From the NCBI GenBank assembly GCA_022842065.1, contig JALHQH010000008.1, positions 1 to 64,000 on the forward strand: a DNA stretch of 64,000 nucleotides, given 5' to 3'. Made by a program: the position numbers and the translations under genes. This DNA is from Caldilineaceae bacterium (GTDB lineage: Bacteria > Chloroflexota > Anaerolineae > Caldilineales > Caldilineaceae). The notes under the pieces are model-generated. The model saw only the letters and a program-made list of their open reading frames with translations, ran no database searches and had not been told where the DNA came from. Shown piece after piece: positions 45,268-54,305 of the stretch; positions within the stretch are counted from its first letter, which is position 1, and each line of letters starts with the position of its first letter.

Positions 45268-46047
45268 ATGAATGCCAAAGCAACTGGGTTTATCGGCTTC
45301 CCCGACCTGAAGATGAAGCCGGTGGTGATCCCTGACTATTTTTTTACCGAGCTGCTGCCCCAGATCGATGATCTGGCCGAACTGAAGTTGACGCTCCATT
45401 GCTTCTGGCTCTTAAATGAACAGAGCGGCGACTTTCGTTATCTGCGCGGCGCGGATCTGCGCGATGACGAAACCTTGTTGAAAAGTTTGGCCACCGAAGA
45501 TGCCCTGCGCTCCCCCATCGCGACCCTGACCGATGCCCTGCAACGGGCCGTTGCCCGCAACACCTTATTGCGCCTGGAGATCGAAACGCCGCAAGCGCAG
45601 ATGGCCGATGGTAGCGTGGTCGGTGGCGCGCCCAAGGTCGAAGATTGGTACTTTATGAACACGGTGAAAGGGCGGCAGACAATGGCGCTCATCCGGCAGG
45701 GTAAGCTGCATGAGCTGCAATCAGCCATTCCCGACGAAGCGCGGCTGCGTGTGGAACGACCCAACATTTTTGTCCTCTACGAGCAGAACATTGGTCTGAT
45801 GACGCCTTTAATTGCCGAGCAACTGCGCGATCTGGAGAAGAGTTACGCCCCCAGTTGGATCGACGAAGCCTTTGAAATTGCGGTCAGCCGCAATAAACGG
45901 GCCTTGCGCTATATTCAGACGATCCTCAAGCGCTGGGAAACCGAAGGAAAGCAGGATAAAGAGCATGAAAACAGTGGGCCAAATACTGAAGCAGAACGCC
46001 GACGGAAGTATATCCCAGACGAATATGCAGACATCATCATCGGGTAA
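45268..46047 (+). CDS. DnaD-domain replication protein
   Basis: This 259-residue protein has a C-terminal DnaD-like helical domain: [28 protein letters not shown] (about 166-193), then [29 protein letters not shown] (about 196-224), matching the family's I-x-x-A and Y-I-x-x-I-L-x-x-W pattern. The N-terminal half ([18 protein letters not shown]) looks like a winged-helix region. In Firmicutes DnaD/DnaB-type proteins remodel origin DNA and help load the helicase. A charged tail follows. Its last 83 bases overlap the start of the loader gene, suggesting coupled translation. Confidence 0.82.
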   Translation: MNAKATGFIGFPDLKMKPVVIPDYFFTELLPQIDDLAELKLTLHCFWLLNEQSGDFRYLRGADLRDDETLLKSLATEDALRSPIATLTDALQRAVARNTLLRLEIETPQAQMADGSVVGGAPKVEDWYFMNTVKGRQTMALIRQGKLHELQSAIPDEARLRVERPNIFVLYEQNIGLMTPLIAEQLRDLEKSYAPSWIDEAFEIAVSRNKRALRYIQTILKRWETEGKQDKEHENSGPNTEAERRRKYIPDEYADIIIG

Positions 46048-47470
46048 AGATGCCATTGTCCGTCCAAATGGGGCAACGTCTGATACCACCGGGGCTAGCC
46101 GCAGCGATGAGCTGATCCGCCGCGCCAAAGGGGCCGGCACCTACATTGCCATGGACGCCGGCCGTGAGCCCTGTCGCATCTGTGGCGATACAGGGTATGT
46201 CATGCCCGATCTGCCGCTTGGGCATCCCGATTTTGGCAAGGCCATCCCTTGCCGCTGCCGCCAACAAGAGCATATGGAACGGCGGCTACGCTCTGTCCAA
46301 CGGCTGGGCAATCTGGAACCACTGCGCCGGCACACCTTCGAGAGCTTTATCCCCGAGCCGACCCATCTTTCCCCCGAAAAGGCTTTTAATCTGCGCCGCG
46401 CCTTTGAGACCTGTCGTTACTATGCCGAAGAGCCAGAGGGTTGGCTGCTCCTCACCGGTACCTATGGCTGTGGCAAAACCCATTTGGCCGCCGCGATTGC
46501 CAATGCGCGGGTGGACTTGGGCCAACCCGCGGTCTTTATGGTTGTCCCGGATCTGCTCGACCACCTGCGTTCGGCGTTCAACCCGAATGCGGATGTAGGA
46601 TATGATGAACTCTTTGAGCAGTTACGCTCGACCCCCTTGCTGGTGCTCGATGATCTGGGGGCTCAGAGCAGTACGCCGTGGGCACAGGAAAAGCTCTTTC
46701 AACTGCTCAACATGCGTTATAACGCCCAGTTGCCAACGGTGATTACCACCAACCAACGGCTGGAAGATTTGGAACCGCGGCTGCGCAGTCGTTTGATGGA
46801 TGCCAATCTGGTTAATCACTTTGCCATCATTGCGCCCGATTTTCGCTCTGGGAAGAACCCGACGCAGAGTGATCTCAGTTCATTGGGGTTGCATCAAGAC
46901 CAACGCTTTGACAACTTTTCGCTGCGCAATAATGAGCTAAGTGGTGAAGAGCGCACCAATATGCAGGAGACGGCTGAGGCCTGTCGGAGCTATGCGGCGA
47001 ATCCGGTGGGGTGGCTCGTGCTCGCTGGGGTTAGCGGCTGTGGTAAGACCCACCTCGCCGCAGCGATTGCCAATTATCGGGTTGAACAGATGCTCAGTGA
47101 TGTCATGTTTATCGTGGTTCCCGACCTGCTTGACCACCTGCGCGCCGCCTTTAGCCCGGCGGCTACCACTTCTTATGATCGCCGTTTTGATGAGATCAAG
47201 AATATTCCCATGCTGGTGCTGGATGACTTGGGGGTAGAAAGTGCCACGCCCTGGGCCAAAGAAAAGCTTTTCCAGTTGCTCAACCATCGCTACAGTGCGC
47301 AACTCCCCACCGTGATCACTACGAGCGCCGAGCCGAAGAAGATGGAACCGTGGCTGCGGACGCGCCTCTTTGATGTGAGCCGCTGCCAATTTCGCGCCAT
47401 CATTGCCGCTGAATATCGCGGTAACCGGGCCCAATCCCCCCGTCCGACGCCCCGTGCCCCGAAAAGATAG
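45965..47470 (+). CDS. DnaC-type helicase loader with two tandem AAA+ domains
   Basis: This 501-residue protein is related to DnaC/DnaI/IstB AAA+ ATPases but contains the ATPase domain twice. A zinc-ribbon-like Cys set (C70, C73, C96, C98) precedes domain 1. Domain 1 has Walker [17 protein letters not shown] (165-180), Walker [10 protein letters not shown] (224-232) and sensor PTVITTNQ. Domain 2 repeats these: [16 protein letters not shown] (355-370), PMLVLDDLG (415-423), PTVITTSAE. Candidate Arg fingers are in PRLRSRL and PWLRTRL. Usual DnaC is about 250-330 residues, so this is a duplication. The start at 45,965 overlaps the DnaD-type gene; 46,025 is an alternative. It probably loads the DnaB encoded just upstream. 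Confidence 0.87.
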   Translation: MKTVGQILKQNADGSISQTNMQTSSSGKDAIVRPNGATSDTTGASRSDELIRRAKGAGTYIAMDAGREPCRICGDTGYVMPDLPLGHPDFGKAIPCRCRQQEHMERRLRSVQRLGNLEPLRRHTFESFIPEPTHLSPEKAFNLRRAFETCRYYAEEPEGWLLLTGTYGCGKTHLAAAIANARVDLGQPAVFMVVPDLLDHLRSAFNPNADVGYDELFEQLRSTPLLVLDDLGAQSSTPWAQEKLFQLLNMRYNAQLPTVITTNQRLEDLEPRLRSRLMDANLVNHFAIIAPDFRSGKNPTQSDLSSLGLHQDQRFDNFSLRNNELSGEERTNMQETAEACRSYAANPVGWLVLAGVSGCGKTHLAAAIANYRVEQMLSDVMFIVVPDLLDHLRAAFSPAATTSYDRRFDEIKNIPMLVLDDLGVESATPWAKEKLFQLLNHRYSAQLPTVITTSAEPKKMEPWLRTRLFDVSRCQFRAIIAAEYRGNRAQSPRPTPRAPKR

Positions 47471-47704
47471 TAATGAAGACCGCCGGCTGCGCTTGTCGAA
47501 GCCTGCGCTTGTCGAAGCCGGCGGTTGGCGGTCGTCGGTTTTGGCAACTATGGGAACACGCAGTAAACTTAATTCGTCCAAAAATATACACCATGTTATC
47601 TGTTTGTTTTAGACTATCAAGAGAAGTAAGTTATCCAGTCATAGATTAGGTTTCAGAAAAACTTATTTCCTTGGCGTAGTCTTATTGGAGAGGTAAAAGA
47701 AGGA
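47471..47704. repeat. Intergenic hairpin and CTGCGCTTGTCGAAGC repeat
   Basis: Two direct copies of TGCGCTTGTCGAAGCC lie inside a palindrome (ACCGCCGGCT...AGCCGGCGGT, about 47,479-47,525), 10-60 bases after the loader stop. It is a likely terminator. The remaining A+T-rich part probably holds the promoter of the lipoprotein gene, and GGAGAGG and AGAAGGA precede its ATG. Confidence 0.5.
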
Positions 47705-48727
47705 ATGGATCGTTTACAACGCTACCCGACGCGGCTCTGGCTGCTGAGTTGGCTGCTGACAGCCTTCCTATTGGCCGGTTGTCCGCAAACCCCGGCCGCA
47801 GAGCCTATCGAACCAACGCGCACCCCCATGCCCACCTTTACACCGACAACCGAAGTCCCGGCTGCAGATCTGCCCGCGACGGCGCTCCCTGTGGTAGAAC
47901 CTGTGGTAGCGCTCCCGGCGACCACCGTTGCCCAGCAACCCGTGACCGATGTTGTGGCCGTGGCGACGGTACCACTGACACCAACCACGGCGGCCCCACT
48001 GGACGCGCCCACCGCGACCTCAGCACCGGCTGCCGCAGAAGCAGTTGTGAGCCAGGATATGAATGTGCGTAGCGGCCCTGGCACCAACTATGCCGTGATC
48101 GGTGCGGCCCAAACCGGCACCCGTTTGCTGATTAAGGGCAAAGATCCGACCGGCGCCTGGTGGCAGGTCGATTATAATGGCCAGAATGGCTGGCTCTTTG
48201 GCGATCTGGTCAGCGCCAATAACACAAGCGCGGTCGCGGTCGCCCAAGATATTCCAGCGCCACCGCCGCCCACGGCCACGCCAATTCCGCAACCGACCCA
48301 ACCGCCGGCCCAACCCACAACGGCACCCGTAGAGCAGCCGACGCAGCCACCACCCGCGCCGGCGAACAATTACAAGTTTAACATTGCCGTTGTGGGTAAA
48401 TGTGAACGCCAACCGGCTGGCAACTGGTTTGAAGGCAAAACCTATATTGGCGGCCAGCCGGCCAGTGGCTATAAAGTTGTCTTCAGTTATGCGCCGGACG
48501 CACCTCCAATCACTTCCCCAGTTGTCTCTGGCCCACATCCGGGCTATGAAGGCTGGGATGCCGGCTACTACAGCCATATTATCAACGCATCTGGTGCCAA
48601 GGCGGGTGAATGGTATGTCTGGGTAGTCGATGATAGCGGTGCCCGCATTTCAGCGATCGGTCACTGGACAAGTACCGGCCCTGGCGAAGGTTGCAATCAG
48701 GCTGTCGTTGACTTTGATAGTCGCTAA
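47705..48727 (+). CDS. SH3-domain lipoprotein 1
   Basis: This 340-residue exported lipoprotein has a signal with lipobox LLAGC (Cys26). A Pro/Thr/Val-rich linker of about 90 residues follows. A bacterial SH3 domain (about 115-170: NVRSGPGTNYAVIGAAQTG, then WWQVDYNGQNGWLFGDLV) comes next, and a Pro/Thr linker after it leads to a C-terminal domain of about 110 residues (NIAVVGKCERQP onward). SH3 domains of this kind bind peptidoglycan or mediate contacts on the cell surface. The C-terminal domain is not recognised. A paralogue follows downstream with the same plan. Confidence 0.85.
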   Translation: MDRLQRYPTRLWLLSWLLTAFLLAGCPQTPAAEPIEPTRTPMPTFTPTTEVPAADLPATALPVVEPVVALPATTVAQQPVTDVVAVATVPLTPTTAAPLDAPTATSAPAAAEAVVSQDMNVRSGPGTNYAVIGAAQTGTRLLIKGKDPTGAWWQVDYNGQNGWLFGDLVSANNTSAVAVAQDIPAPPPPTATPIPQPTQPPAQPTTAPVEQPTQPPPAPANNYKFNIAVVGKCERQPAGNWFEGKTYIGGQPASGYKVVFSYAPDAPPITSPVVSGPHPGYEGWDAGYYSHIINASGAKAGEWYVWVVDDSGARISAIGHWTSTGPGEGCNQAVVDFDSR

Positions 48728-49027
48728 TTGTTGGTTCTGCAGGAATTCAGGTGTTTGGTTAGTTAGTTGGTTAGTTTGTTAGGTAACAACCAACCAACCA
48801 GCCAACTAACTAACCATCTAAGTTTACAGACCACACAAACCAACCACAAATCCACTTACGATAAGTTATGCTTCTGTAAGCAAATACGAAGGTTTGCTGT
48901 GCTATGATATCGACAGCAGACAGTCTTGCCGCAGAAAAATTAGCTACTTACTATGTCTGGTCACAGCTTATAAGCGCTATCTGTGATCGCATAACGTACA
49001 TCGCAGTGGAGATCAAGGTTGGAGAAT
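48728..49027. repeat. Intergenic region with GGTTAGTT hairpin
   Basis: Bases about 48,752-48,824 hold GGTTAGTTAGTTGGTTAG mirrored by AACCAACCAACC and AACTAACTAACC. The rest of this 300-base gap holds no gene. The hairpin is a plausible terminator for lipoprotein 1. Confidence 0.5.
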
Positions 49028-50008
49028 ATGGCTACGCCTGAACGCTTTTTTATACGCAAAGAAATCCTGGCGCTTGTTTTATTAACGCTCGTCATGACAG
49101 GTTGTGCCCAGCGTGTTAATGCTGGCCCGCCGCCCACCCGCACGCCGATTCCCACTTTTACACCATCGCCGACGGTGGATGTATTGGCAACGATGGTGAT
49201 CGAAGCTGCGGCGCAGACGGCGACAGCTAGTGCACCGACCATCACGCCGACCGCAACAGAGACGACCACCCCAACGGTAACACCGACGCCAACCGCCGAG
49301 GTGGCGCAGGTGATGATGCCCAAGGCGGTTAATGTTCGCAGCGGTCCTTCTACCCTGCATAATCTACTGGGCACAGCAGAGGCCGGTGAAAGCTACCCCA
49401 TTCTCGGTAAAAGTACAGATGGGGCCTGGTGGCAGATCGATTATAAGGGCCAGACGGGTTGGGTATTGGGCGAAATTGTCGAAAGCAAGAGTACGGATGC
49501 GATTCCGGTCGCCGTGAATATTCCGACCTTGCCACCGCCGCCGCCAACGCCAGTGCCGCCCACCCCGGTGGCGACGGCGACCCCTGAATTTACACCGACC
49601 CCGGCGCCGACTGCGACGCCAGTGCCGAACTACACCTATCGGTTGGCGGAGAAGGGGAGCTGTGAAAAAACTGATGGCCTGCCTCAGTACCGAGGCTCAG
49701 TTGAATATACTGATGGCTCACCACGTAGCATGGCCTGTGTTCACATTGCCTTCTGGGGGCCACGGCAGACTAAATGCACCGGCTGTGATGAAGAGGCGGA
49801 AGGCGACTGGGGTTTTGCCCCCTTTGGTGATACTGCACCAACCGACACGTTAGTCGAGATCTATGTGGTTAACTGCCCGTCAAGTGGTGTGCCGGTCGGT
49901 GGCCAGAACAGCGACTTCGTCAACTTAACGCCGCTTTCGCCCACTTGGTCGCATATCGTTAAGGCTGATGAGATCTGCACTGATATTCTCTTTACCAGTG
50001 ATAACTAA
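49028..50008 (+). CDS. SH3-domain lipoprotein 2
   Basis: This 326-residue lipoprotein has a signal ending LVMTGC. A Pro/Thr linker (PTRTPIPTFTPSPT onward) follows, then an SH3 domain (NVRSGPSTLHNLLGTAEAGESYPILG and WWQIDYKGQTGWVLGEIVES). A second Pro-rich linker and a C-terminal domain of about 120 residues with Cys pairs (CTGCDEEAEGDW) complete it. Layout and linkers match the preceding lipoprotein, but the C-terminal domains differ, so they are paralogues with swapped tails. GGAG lies 5 bases before ATG 49,028. An IR (GGTGACAG/CTGTCACC) follows the stop. Confidence 0.83.
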   Translation: MATPERFFIRKEILALVLLTLVMTGCAQRVNAGPPPTRTPIPTFTPSPTVDVLATMVIEAAAQTATASAPTITPTATETTTPTVTPTPTAEVAQVMMPKAVNVRSGPSTLHNLLGTAEAGESYPILGKSTDGAWWQIDYKGQTGWVLGEIVESKSTDAIPVAVNIPTLPPPPPTPVPPTPVATATPEFTPTPAPTATPVPNYTYRLAEKGSCEKTDGLPQYRGSVEYTDGSPRSMACVHIAFWGPRQTKCTGCDEEAEGDWGFAPFGDTAPTDTLVEIYVVNCPSSGVPVGGQNSDFVNLTPLSPTWSHIVKADEICTDILFTSDN

Positions 50009-50081
50009 TCACGTGAGTGGTGACAGTCATGGCCACAGTCATTGCTCAGGTAGCTGTCACCTGTATCCGTAAGCTTTAGGC

Positions 50082-51368
50082 ATGAATCGAATCGTCATTG
50101 CGGCAAAACAAACATTAATCCTCTGGGTCAGCCTACTCCTGTTGAGTGGGCTGACTTTTTTGCTTGTCAGTCGGCCGCTAGTGCGCGCATGGCTTTGGCA
50201 ACAAACGGGCGAAGAAGCATTGGCCGCCCAACTCAAAGGTCTTTCCGACCTGGCGGCTGATCAGTTGCGCCCGCGCCTGCAACTGGCCCCAACGGCTGCG
50301 ATGGAACACCGCCCACCCAATCCTTACGGGATCAATGTTTTCCTGGAACAGGAAGTCGAGCCGGCGAAACGTGCATTGGCCGTGCAAATGGCGGCGGCGG
50401 CCGGCTTTCATTGGTTGCGCCAAGAGTTTACGTGGGAAGATATTGAGATCCACGGCAAAGGTGACTTTGAAGACCGCCGTCACGAACCCTACCGTTCCGC
50501 CTGGGCAAAGTATGACCAGATTGTCGATCTGGCCGAGCAACATGGCATGGAGATGATCGTCCGCATTAGTAATCCCCCCACCTGGACCCGCGCGCTGACC
50601 GATACCGTTGGCACGTACGCCCCGCCCGATAATGTGCAAGATTATGCCGACTTTGTGGGCGCGGTGGTCAGCCGCTACCAGGGGCGCATCCGCTACTACC
50701 AGCTTTGGAATGAGCCGAATATCTACCCGGAATGGGGCGTCTATCCGATCAACCCGGAGCAATATACCGTGTTGCTCAAAGCCGGTGCCACCGCGGCGCG
50801 TCAGGCTGATCCTCAAGCAGTGATCATTGCCGGCGCGTTGGCCGCAACCATTGAGCTTTCGCCCAACACCGCGCCAGGAACCAACAATCTCAATGATCTG
50901 ATCTTTCTTCAACGTATGTACGATGCTGGTGCCGCGCCGTACTTTGATATTGTCGCCTTGCAAGGCTATGGTTTATGGAGTGGGCCGACCGACCGGCGGA
51001 TGCACCCGCGCGTGCTTAACATCGCCCATCATCAATTTATCCGCGATCTCATGGTAAAAAACGGCGATGCGACCAAGCCAATTTGGATCGCGGAGATGAA
51101 TTGGAACGTCGCTCCTGATGGGATTGTCCCGGACTATGGCAAAGTGACCCTGGAACAGCAGGCACGTTATCTGCCCCTTGCTTACGCCCGCATCACCGCC
51201 GAATGGCCCTGGATTGGGGTCGCCAACACCTGGTATCTCAAACGCGCAACCGATGCGTGGGAGCAGGGGCAACGGCCAGAAGCGTATTTTCGCCTGCTCC
51301 AGCCCGATTTTACGCCGTTGCCGGTCTATGAGAGCATCGCCACTTATCTGAATGCAAACCAGCCATGA
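50082..51368 (+). CDS. Membrane-anchored glycoside hydrolase (clan GH-A-like)
   Basis: This 428-residue protein has an N-terminal membrane helix (about 11-29) and an extracytoplasmic TIM-barrel glycosidase. The probable acid/base is Glu211 in YYQLWNEPNIYPE and the probable nucleophile Glu338 in PIWIAEMNWN, the pattern of GH39- or GH5-type retaining enzymes. The aromatic-rich region around 290-305 may line the cleft. It probably cleaves a cell-surface or environmental polysaccharide. Its stop overlaps the next gene's start (ATGA), so the pair is co-translated with the glycosyltransferase. Confidence 0.82.
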   Translation: MNRIVIAAKQTLILWVSLLLLSGLTFLLVSRPLVRAWLWQQTGEEALAAQLKGLSDLAADQLRPRLQLAPTAAMEHRPPNPYGINVFLEQEVEPAKRALAVQMAAAAGFHWLRQEFTWEDIEIHGKGDFEDRRHEPYRSAWAKYDQIVDLAEQHGMEMIVRISNPPTWTRALTDTVGTYAPPDNVQDYADFVGAVVSRYQGRIRYYQLWNEPNIYPEWGVYPINPEQYTVLLKAGATAARQADPQAVIIAGALAATIELSPNTAPGTNNLNDLIFLQRMYDAGAAPYFDIVALQGYGLWSGPTDRRMHPRVLNIAHHQFIRDLMVKNGDATKPIWIAEMNWNVAPDGIVPDYGKVTLEQQARYLPLAYARITAEWPWIGVANTWYLKRATDAWEQGQRPEAYFRLLQPDFTPLPVYESIATYLNANQP

Positions 51369-53680
51369 AGTTGCCACCACCGTTGCTGCCCTGGCCGCGC
51401 CACTGGACATCACTGCGTTGCGTCACCAATCTGCTGCTGATCCTAATCATGGTGCTAGCCGCCGGTTTACGTTTCTACGCGCTAGGGCATAGTAGCCTAT
51501 GGAGTGATGAAGGGAATAGTTGGGCGCTGCTCAGTCGTTCGTTTGCCCAGATCGCACGCGATGCGGCGGCCGATATTCACCCTCCTGGCTATTACTGGCT
51601 GCTCAAGCTCTGGACCGCCGGCTTTGGCACAGACGCGGTGGGGATGCGTAGCTTTTCGGCTGTGGCTGGTCTGCTCCTCGTTTATGTGATCTTCCGCCTT
51701 GGGCAGTTATTCCAAACCGACCGTCAGCAGTTACCCCTCGTCGCGCTCCTGGCGGCATTGCTGGCCGCAGTTAATCCTTTTTTGATCTATTACAGCCAAG
51801 AAGCCCGCATGTATCTGCTGCTGACGCTGGCGAGTGCCTGCCTCTGCTGGGCACTGTTAGCTTGGCTGGATCGCGGGCGGCGCTGGGACTGGCGCTTGTT
51901 TGGTTATGCCCTCGCGGGCGTGGTCGGCTTGTGGAGCCACTATACTTTTCCCGTGGTAATGCTGGCGGCCGGCTTGGGCTATCTGCTGCTGGTGTTGCCC
52001 AAACCAAATGCGCTGCGTACCACCTGGTTGCCCTTTACTATCACCAACCTGCTGGTGATCCTGAGTTACCTACCTTGGTTACCGATTGCCGTGGATCGGC
52101 TGCGCCACTGGCCGGCCAGTGCAACCACGACCCCGGCTAGCGCAGGGCTGCAACTGGTGGTGCAGACATTATTGGTGGGTCCGCTGCGCGAGCTACCGCA
52201 GCCATTCTGGCCGTGGCTGGTTGGGGCCGCGTTGTTGCCGTTGGGGGGGGTACTCTTGAGTTGGCGGCGTCCTGCCTTGCGCCTGATTGCGCTCTGGTGG
52301 CTGGCCCCCATCCTGCTGATCTTGGGAGCGGGCCTGCTGACCGATGCCTTTCTCAAATTTCTCCTGACCGCGGCCCCGGCTTGGTGGCTGCTAAGCGCGG
52401 CAACGGTCGAACTGCTGCCACGCCGGTCGTGGCGCCTACTGGGGACACTGCTGATTGGGGGTGGGGCCTTATGTTTTGCCTGGTTGGTGCTACCTGGTTA
52501 CTACCGCGCTACCAACGCGCGCGATAACTACCAAGGGGTAGCCCAGTACATTGCCGCTGTGGCCGATCCCACCCATGATCTCGTGCTGCTCAACGCCCCT
52601 GGCCAGCAGGAGGTCTGGCGTTATTATGACCCTGGCGTGCCCATCCTAGCCTTGCCCCAGCAGCGTCCGCCCGATCCGATTGCCACCCAAAGCACCCTGG
52701 CCGCGGCCACGCAAGATCGGCACATGATCTATGCCCTCTTTTGGGCGACAGCGGAGGCGGACCCGGCGCAGCTGGTTGAGCATTGGCTAGACCGTAATGC
52801 GTTCCAGGGGATCGAGAGCTGGCAAGGCAACCTACGCTTTGTAACCTACAGCTTACCGACTGATCTCGTCTGTACACCCTTCCCCGTTGCACCGCGTTTT
52901 GGCGCACAGATCAGGCTGCTGTCACATTGTCGCTCCGCACGCCAGGTGCAGGTTGCGGCCGGTGATGTGTTGCTGGTTGGCTTGCAGTGGCAGACCGATA
53001 CGCCACTGCCCCAGCGTTACACGGTGACCTTACAGCTTCTCGACTCAACGAATCAGGTGATCGCACAACGCGATAGTGAGCCGGTCGGTGGCTCGGTGCC
53101 AACCGATAGTTGGCCAGCAGCCAGGGTGATTGTGGATAACCACGGCTTAGCCATTCCCGTGGGCACACCGCCCGCTGCTTATCGCCTAATCTTAGCCCTT
53201 TATGATGGACTGTCCGGGGCACGGTTGGCGGTTGAACAGGCTGACCATTTTTTACTGGGCACCGTCGCGGTTGGTCGCGGCGACCGTCCCTTCCCGGCTG
53301 CATTAGTGCCAGTGCAGCACCGGCTGGATCAACGTATGGGGGCTGTCCAGTTGGTCGGCTATAGCGCGCACCGGCGCGGCATGGGCCATCTGCCACAGAC
53401 CCCGCTGGTACTAGGCGATCCGGTTGAGTTTACATTCATCTGGCAGGCTCCTGATCCCCTGCCCGCCCCCTGGCCAGCGGATCTGACCTTTACCCTGATG
53501 CTTGGTGAAGCGCAGGTAACGATGGGATTGGCCGGGGGCACTTATCCGACGGGCGCATGGCAGCCCGGTGAACTTGTTCGCACCAAAGCCGAGCTGCTTT
53601 ATACCGGCAGCACAGCACAACCGACTCTGGTGGTGGGTGATCGGTCGCTACGGTTGGCACCACTACCCCACGGCCCGTAA
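51365..53680 (+). CDS. Glycosyltransferase family 39-type integral membrane protein
   Basis: This 771-residue protein has a polytopic membrane half (about ten helices to residue about 385) and a soluble C-terminal half of about 380 residues. The first loop carries the SLWSDEGNSWALL motif with the catalytic Asp-Glu pair of GT-C fold lipid-linked sugar transferases. A second loop, YYSQEARMYLLL, is also characteristic. The C-terminal part contains beta-rich segments of unknown role. It probably transfers a sugar from a polyprenyl-phosphate donor outside the membrane. Its start overlaps the glycosidase stop. Confidence 0.85.
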   Translation: MKLPPPLLPWPRHWTSLRCVTNLLLILIMVLAAGLRFYALGHSSLWSDEGNSWALLSRSFAQIARDAAADIHPPGYYWLLKLWTAGFGTDAVGMRSFSAVAGLLLVYVIFRLGQLFQTDRQQLPLVALLAALLAAVNPFLIYYSQEARMYLLLTLASACLCWALLAWLDRGRRWDWRLFGYALAGVVGLWSHYTFPVVMLAAGLGYLLLVLPKPNALRTTWLPFTITNLLVILSYLPWLPIAVDRLRHWPASATTTPASAGLQLVVQTLLVGPLRELPQPFWPWLVGAALLPLGGVLLSWRRPALRLIALWWLAPILLILGAGLLTDAFLKFLLTAAPAWWLLSAATVELLPRRSWRLLGTLLIGGGALCFAWLVLPGYYRATNARDNYQGVAQYIAAVADPTHDLVLLNAPGQQEVWRYYDPGVPILALPQQRPPDPIATQSTLAAATQDRHMIYALFWATAEADPAQLVEHWLDRNAFQGIESWQGNLRFVTYSLPTDLVCTPFPVAPRFGAQIRLLSHCRSARQVQVAAGDVLLVGLQWQTDTPLPQRYTVTLQLLDSTNQVIAQRDSEPVGGSVPTDSWPAARVIVDNHGLAIPVGTPPAAYRLILALYDGLSGARLAVEQADHFLLGTVAVGRGDRPFPAALVPVQHRLDQRMGAVQLVGYSAHRRGMGHLPQTPLVLGDPVEFTFIWQAPDPLPAPWPADLTFTLMLGEAQVTMGLAGGTYPTGAWQPGELVRTKAELLYTGSTAQPTLVVGDRSLRLAPLPHGP

Positions 53681-53798
53681 GCCCGCGTGCAATTATCAGG
53701 CCGATGGCGAGATCAAGCCCTGCAAAGGTTGCCAGTGTGTAGGTTGTTCAAGTCTGCCATTATCGATTCAGGGTCACGAAGATTGGTGAATAGACAAA

Positions 53799-54224
53799 AT
53801 GAAACAATATGTACACAAAGCTTGCCCGGTGATCCTCCGCCGGCAAGACGATCGCTGGCAAATTCTGGCCTTTAAACATCCCAAAGGGGGCACGCAACTG
53901 GTTAAGGGCACGGTCGAAGAGGATGAGCGCCCCGAAGAAACGGTGCTGCGCGAATTGACCGAGGAATCGGGGCTTGCGCAGACCGCGATCGTGCAGAAAA
54001 TTGGTACACTGGGCTTCCGGGCCACCAAGCAGCACTGGCATCTCTTTTTGTGCCAGCCGTTGGTTGCTCCTCAGGATGAATGGTCCTTTTTTACCAAAGA
54101 TGGCGGTGGTCAACTTTTTCGCTTCTTTTGGCATGAGTTAGCCGCCGAGCCGGACGAAAGCTGGCATCCACACTTTCGTTCTGCCTTAAGCTTTATTCGC
54201 ACCTGGCATCAGGGGCGGCAATGA
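53799..54224 (+). CDS. NUDIX hydrolase
   Basis: This 141-residue protein has a complete Nudix box beginning at GTVEEDERPEE (about residue 37) and continuing VLRELTEESGL (Gx5Ex7REUxEExGU). The first strand, HKACPVILRRQDDRW, is also typical. It hydrolyses a nucleoside diphosphate-linked compound, but the substrate is unknown. No strong Shine-Dalgarno sequence precedes the ATG. It is followed by a GGTTAGTT-type repeat and converges on the large regulator gene. Confidence 0.9.
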   Translation: MKQYVHKACPVILRRQDDRWQILAFKHPKGGTQLVKGTVEEDERPEETVLRELTEESGLAQTAIVQKIGTLGFRATKQHWHLFLCQPLVAPQDEWSFFTKDGGGQLFRFFWHELAAEPDESWHPHFRSALSFIRTWHQGRQ

Positions 54225-54226
54225 CA

Positions 54227-54285
54227 GGGTATTGGTTGGTTGGTTGAGCTTGTCGAAACTAACCAACCAATTAACTAACCATCAC
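54227..54285. repeat. GGTTGGTT-type hairpin with GCTTGTCGAA
   Basis: TATTGGTTGGTTGGTTG and the complement CAACCAATTAACTAACC surround GAGCTTGTCGAAAC. The hairpin lies between the convergent NUDIX and regulator genes and probably acts as a terminator. Confidence 0.55.
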
Positions 54286-54305
54286 GCAAATGTTGATCAA
54301 CGTGG

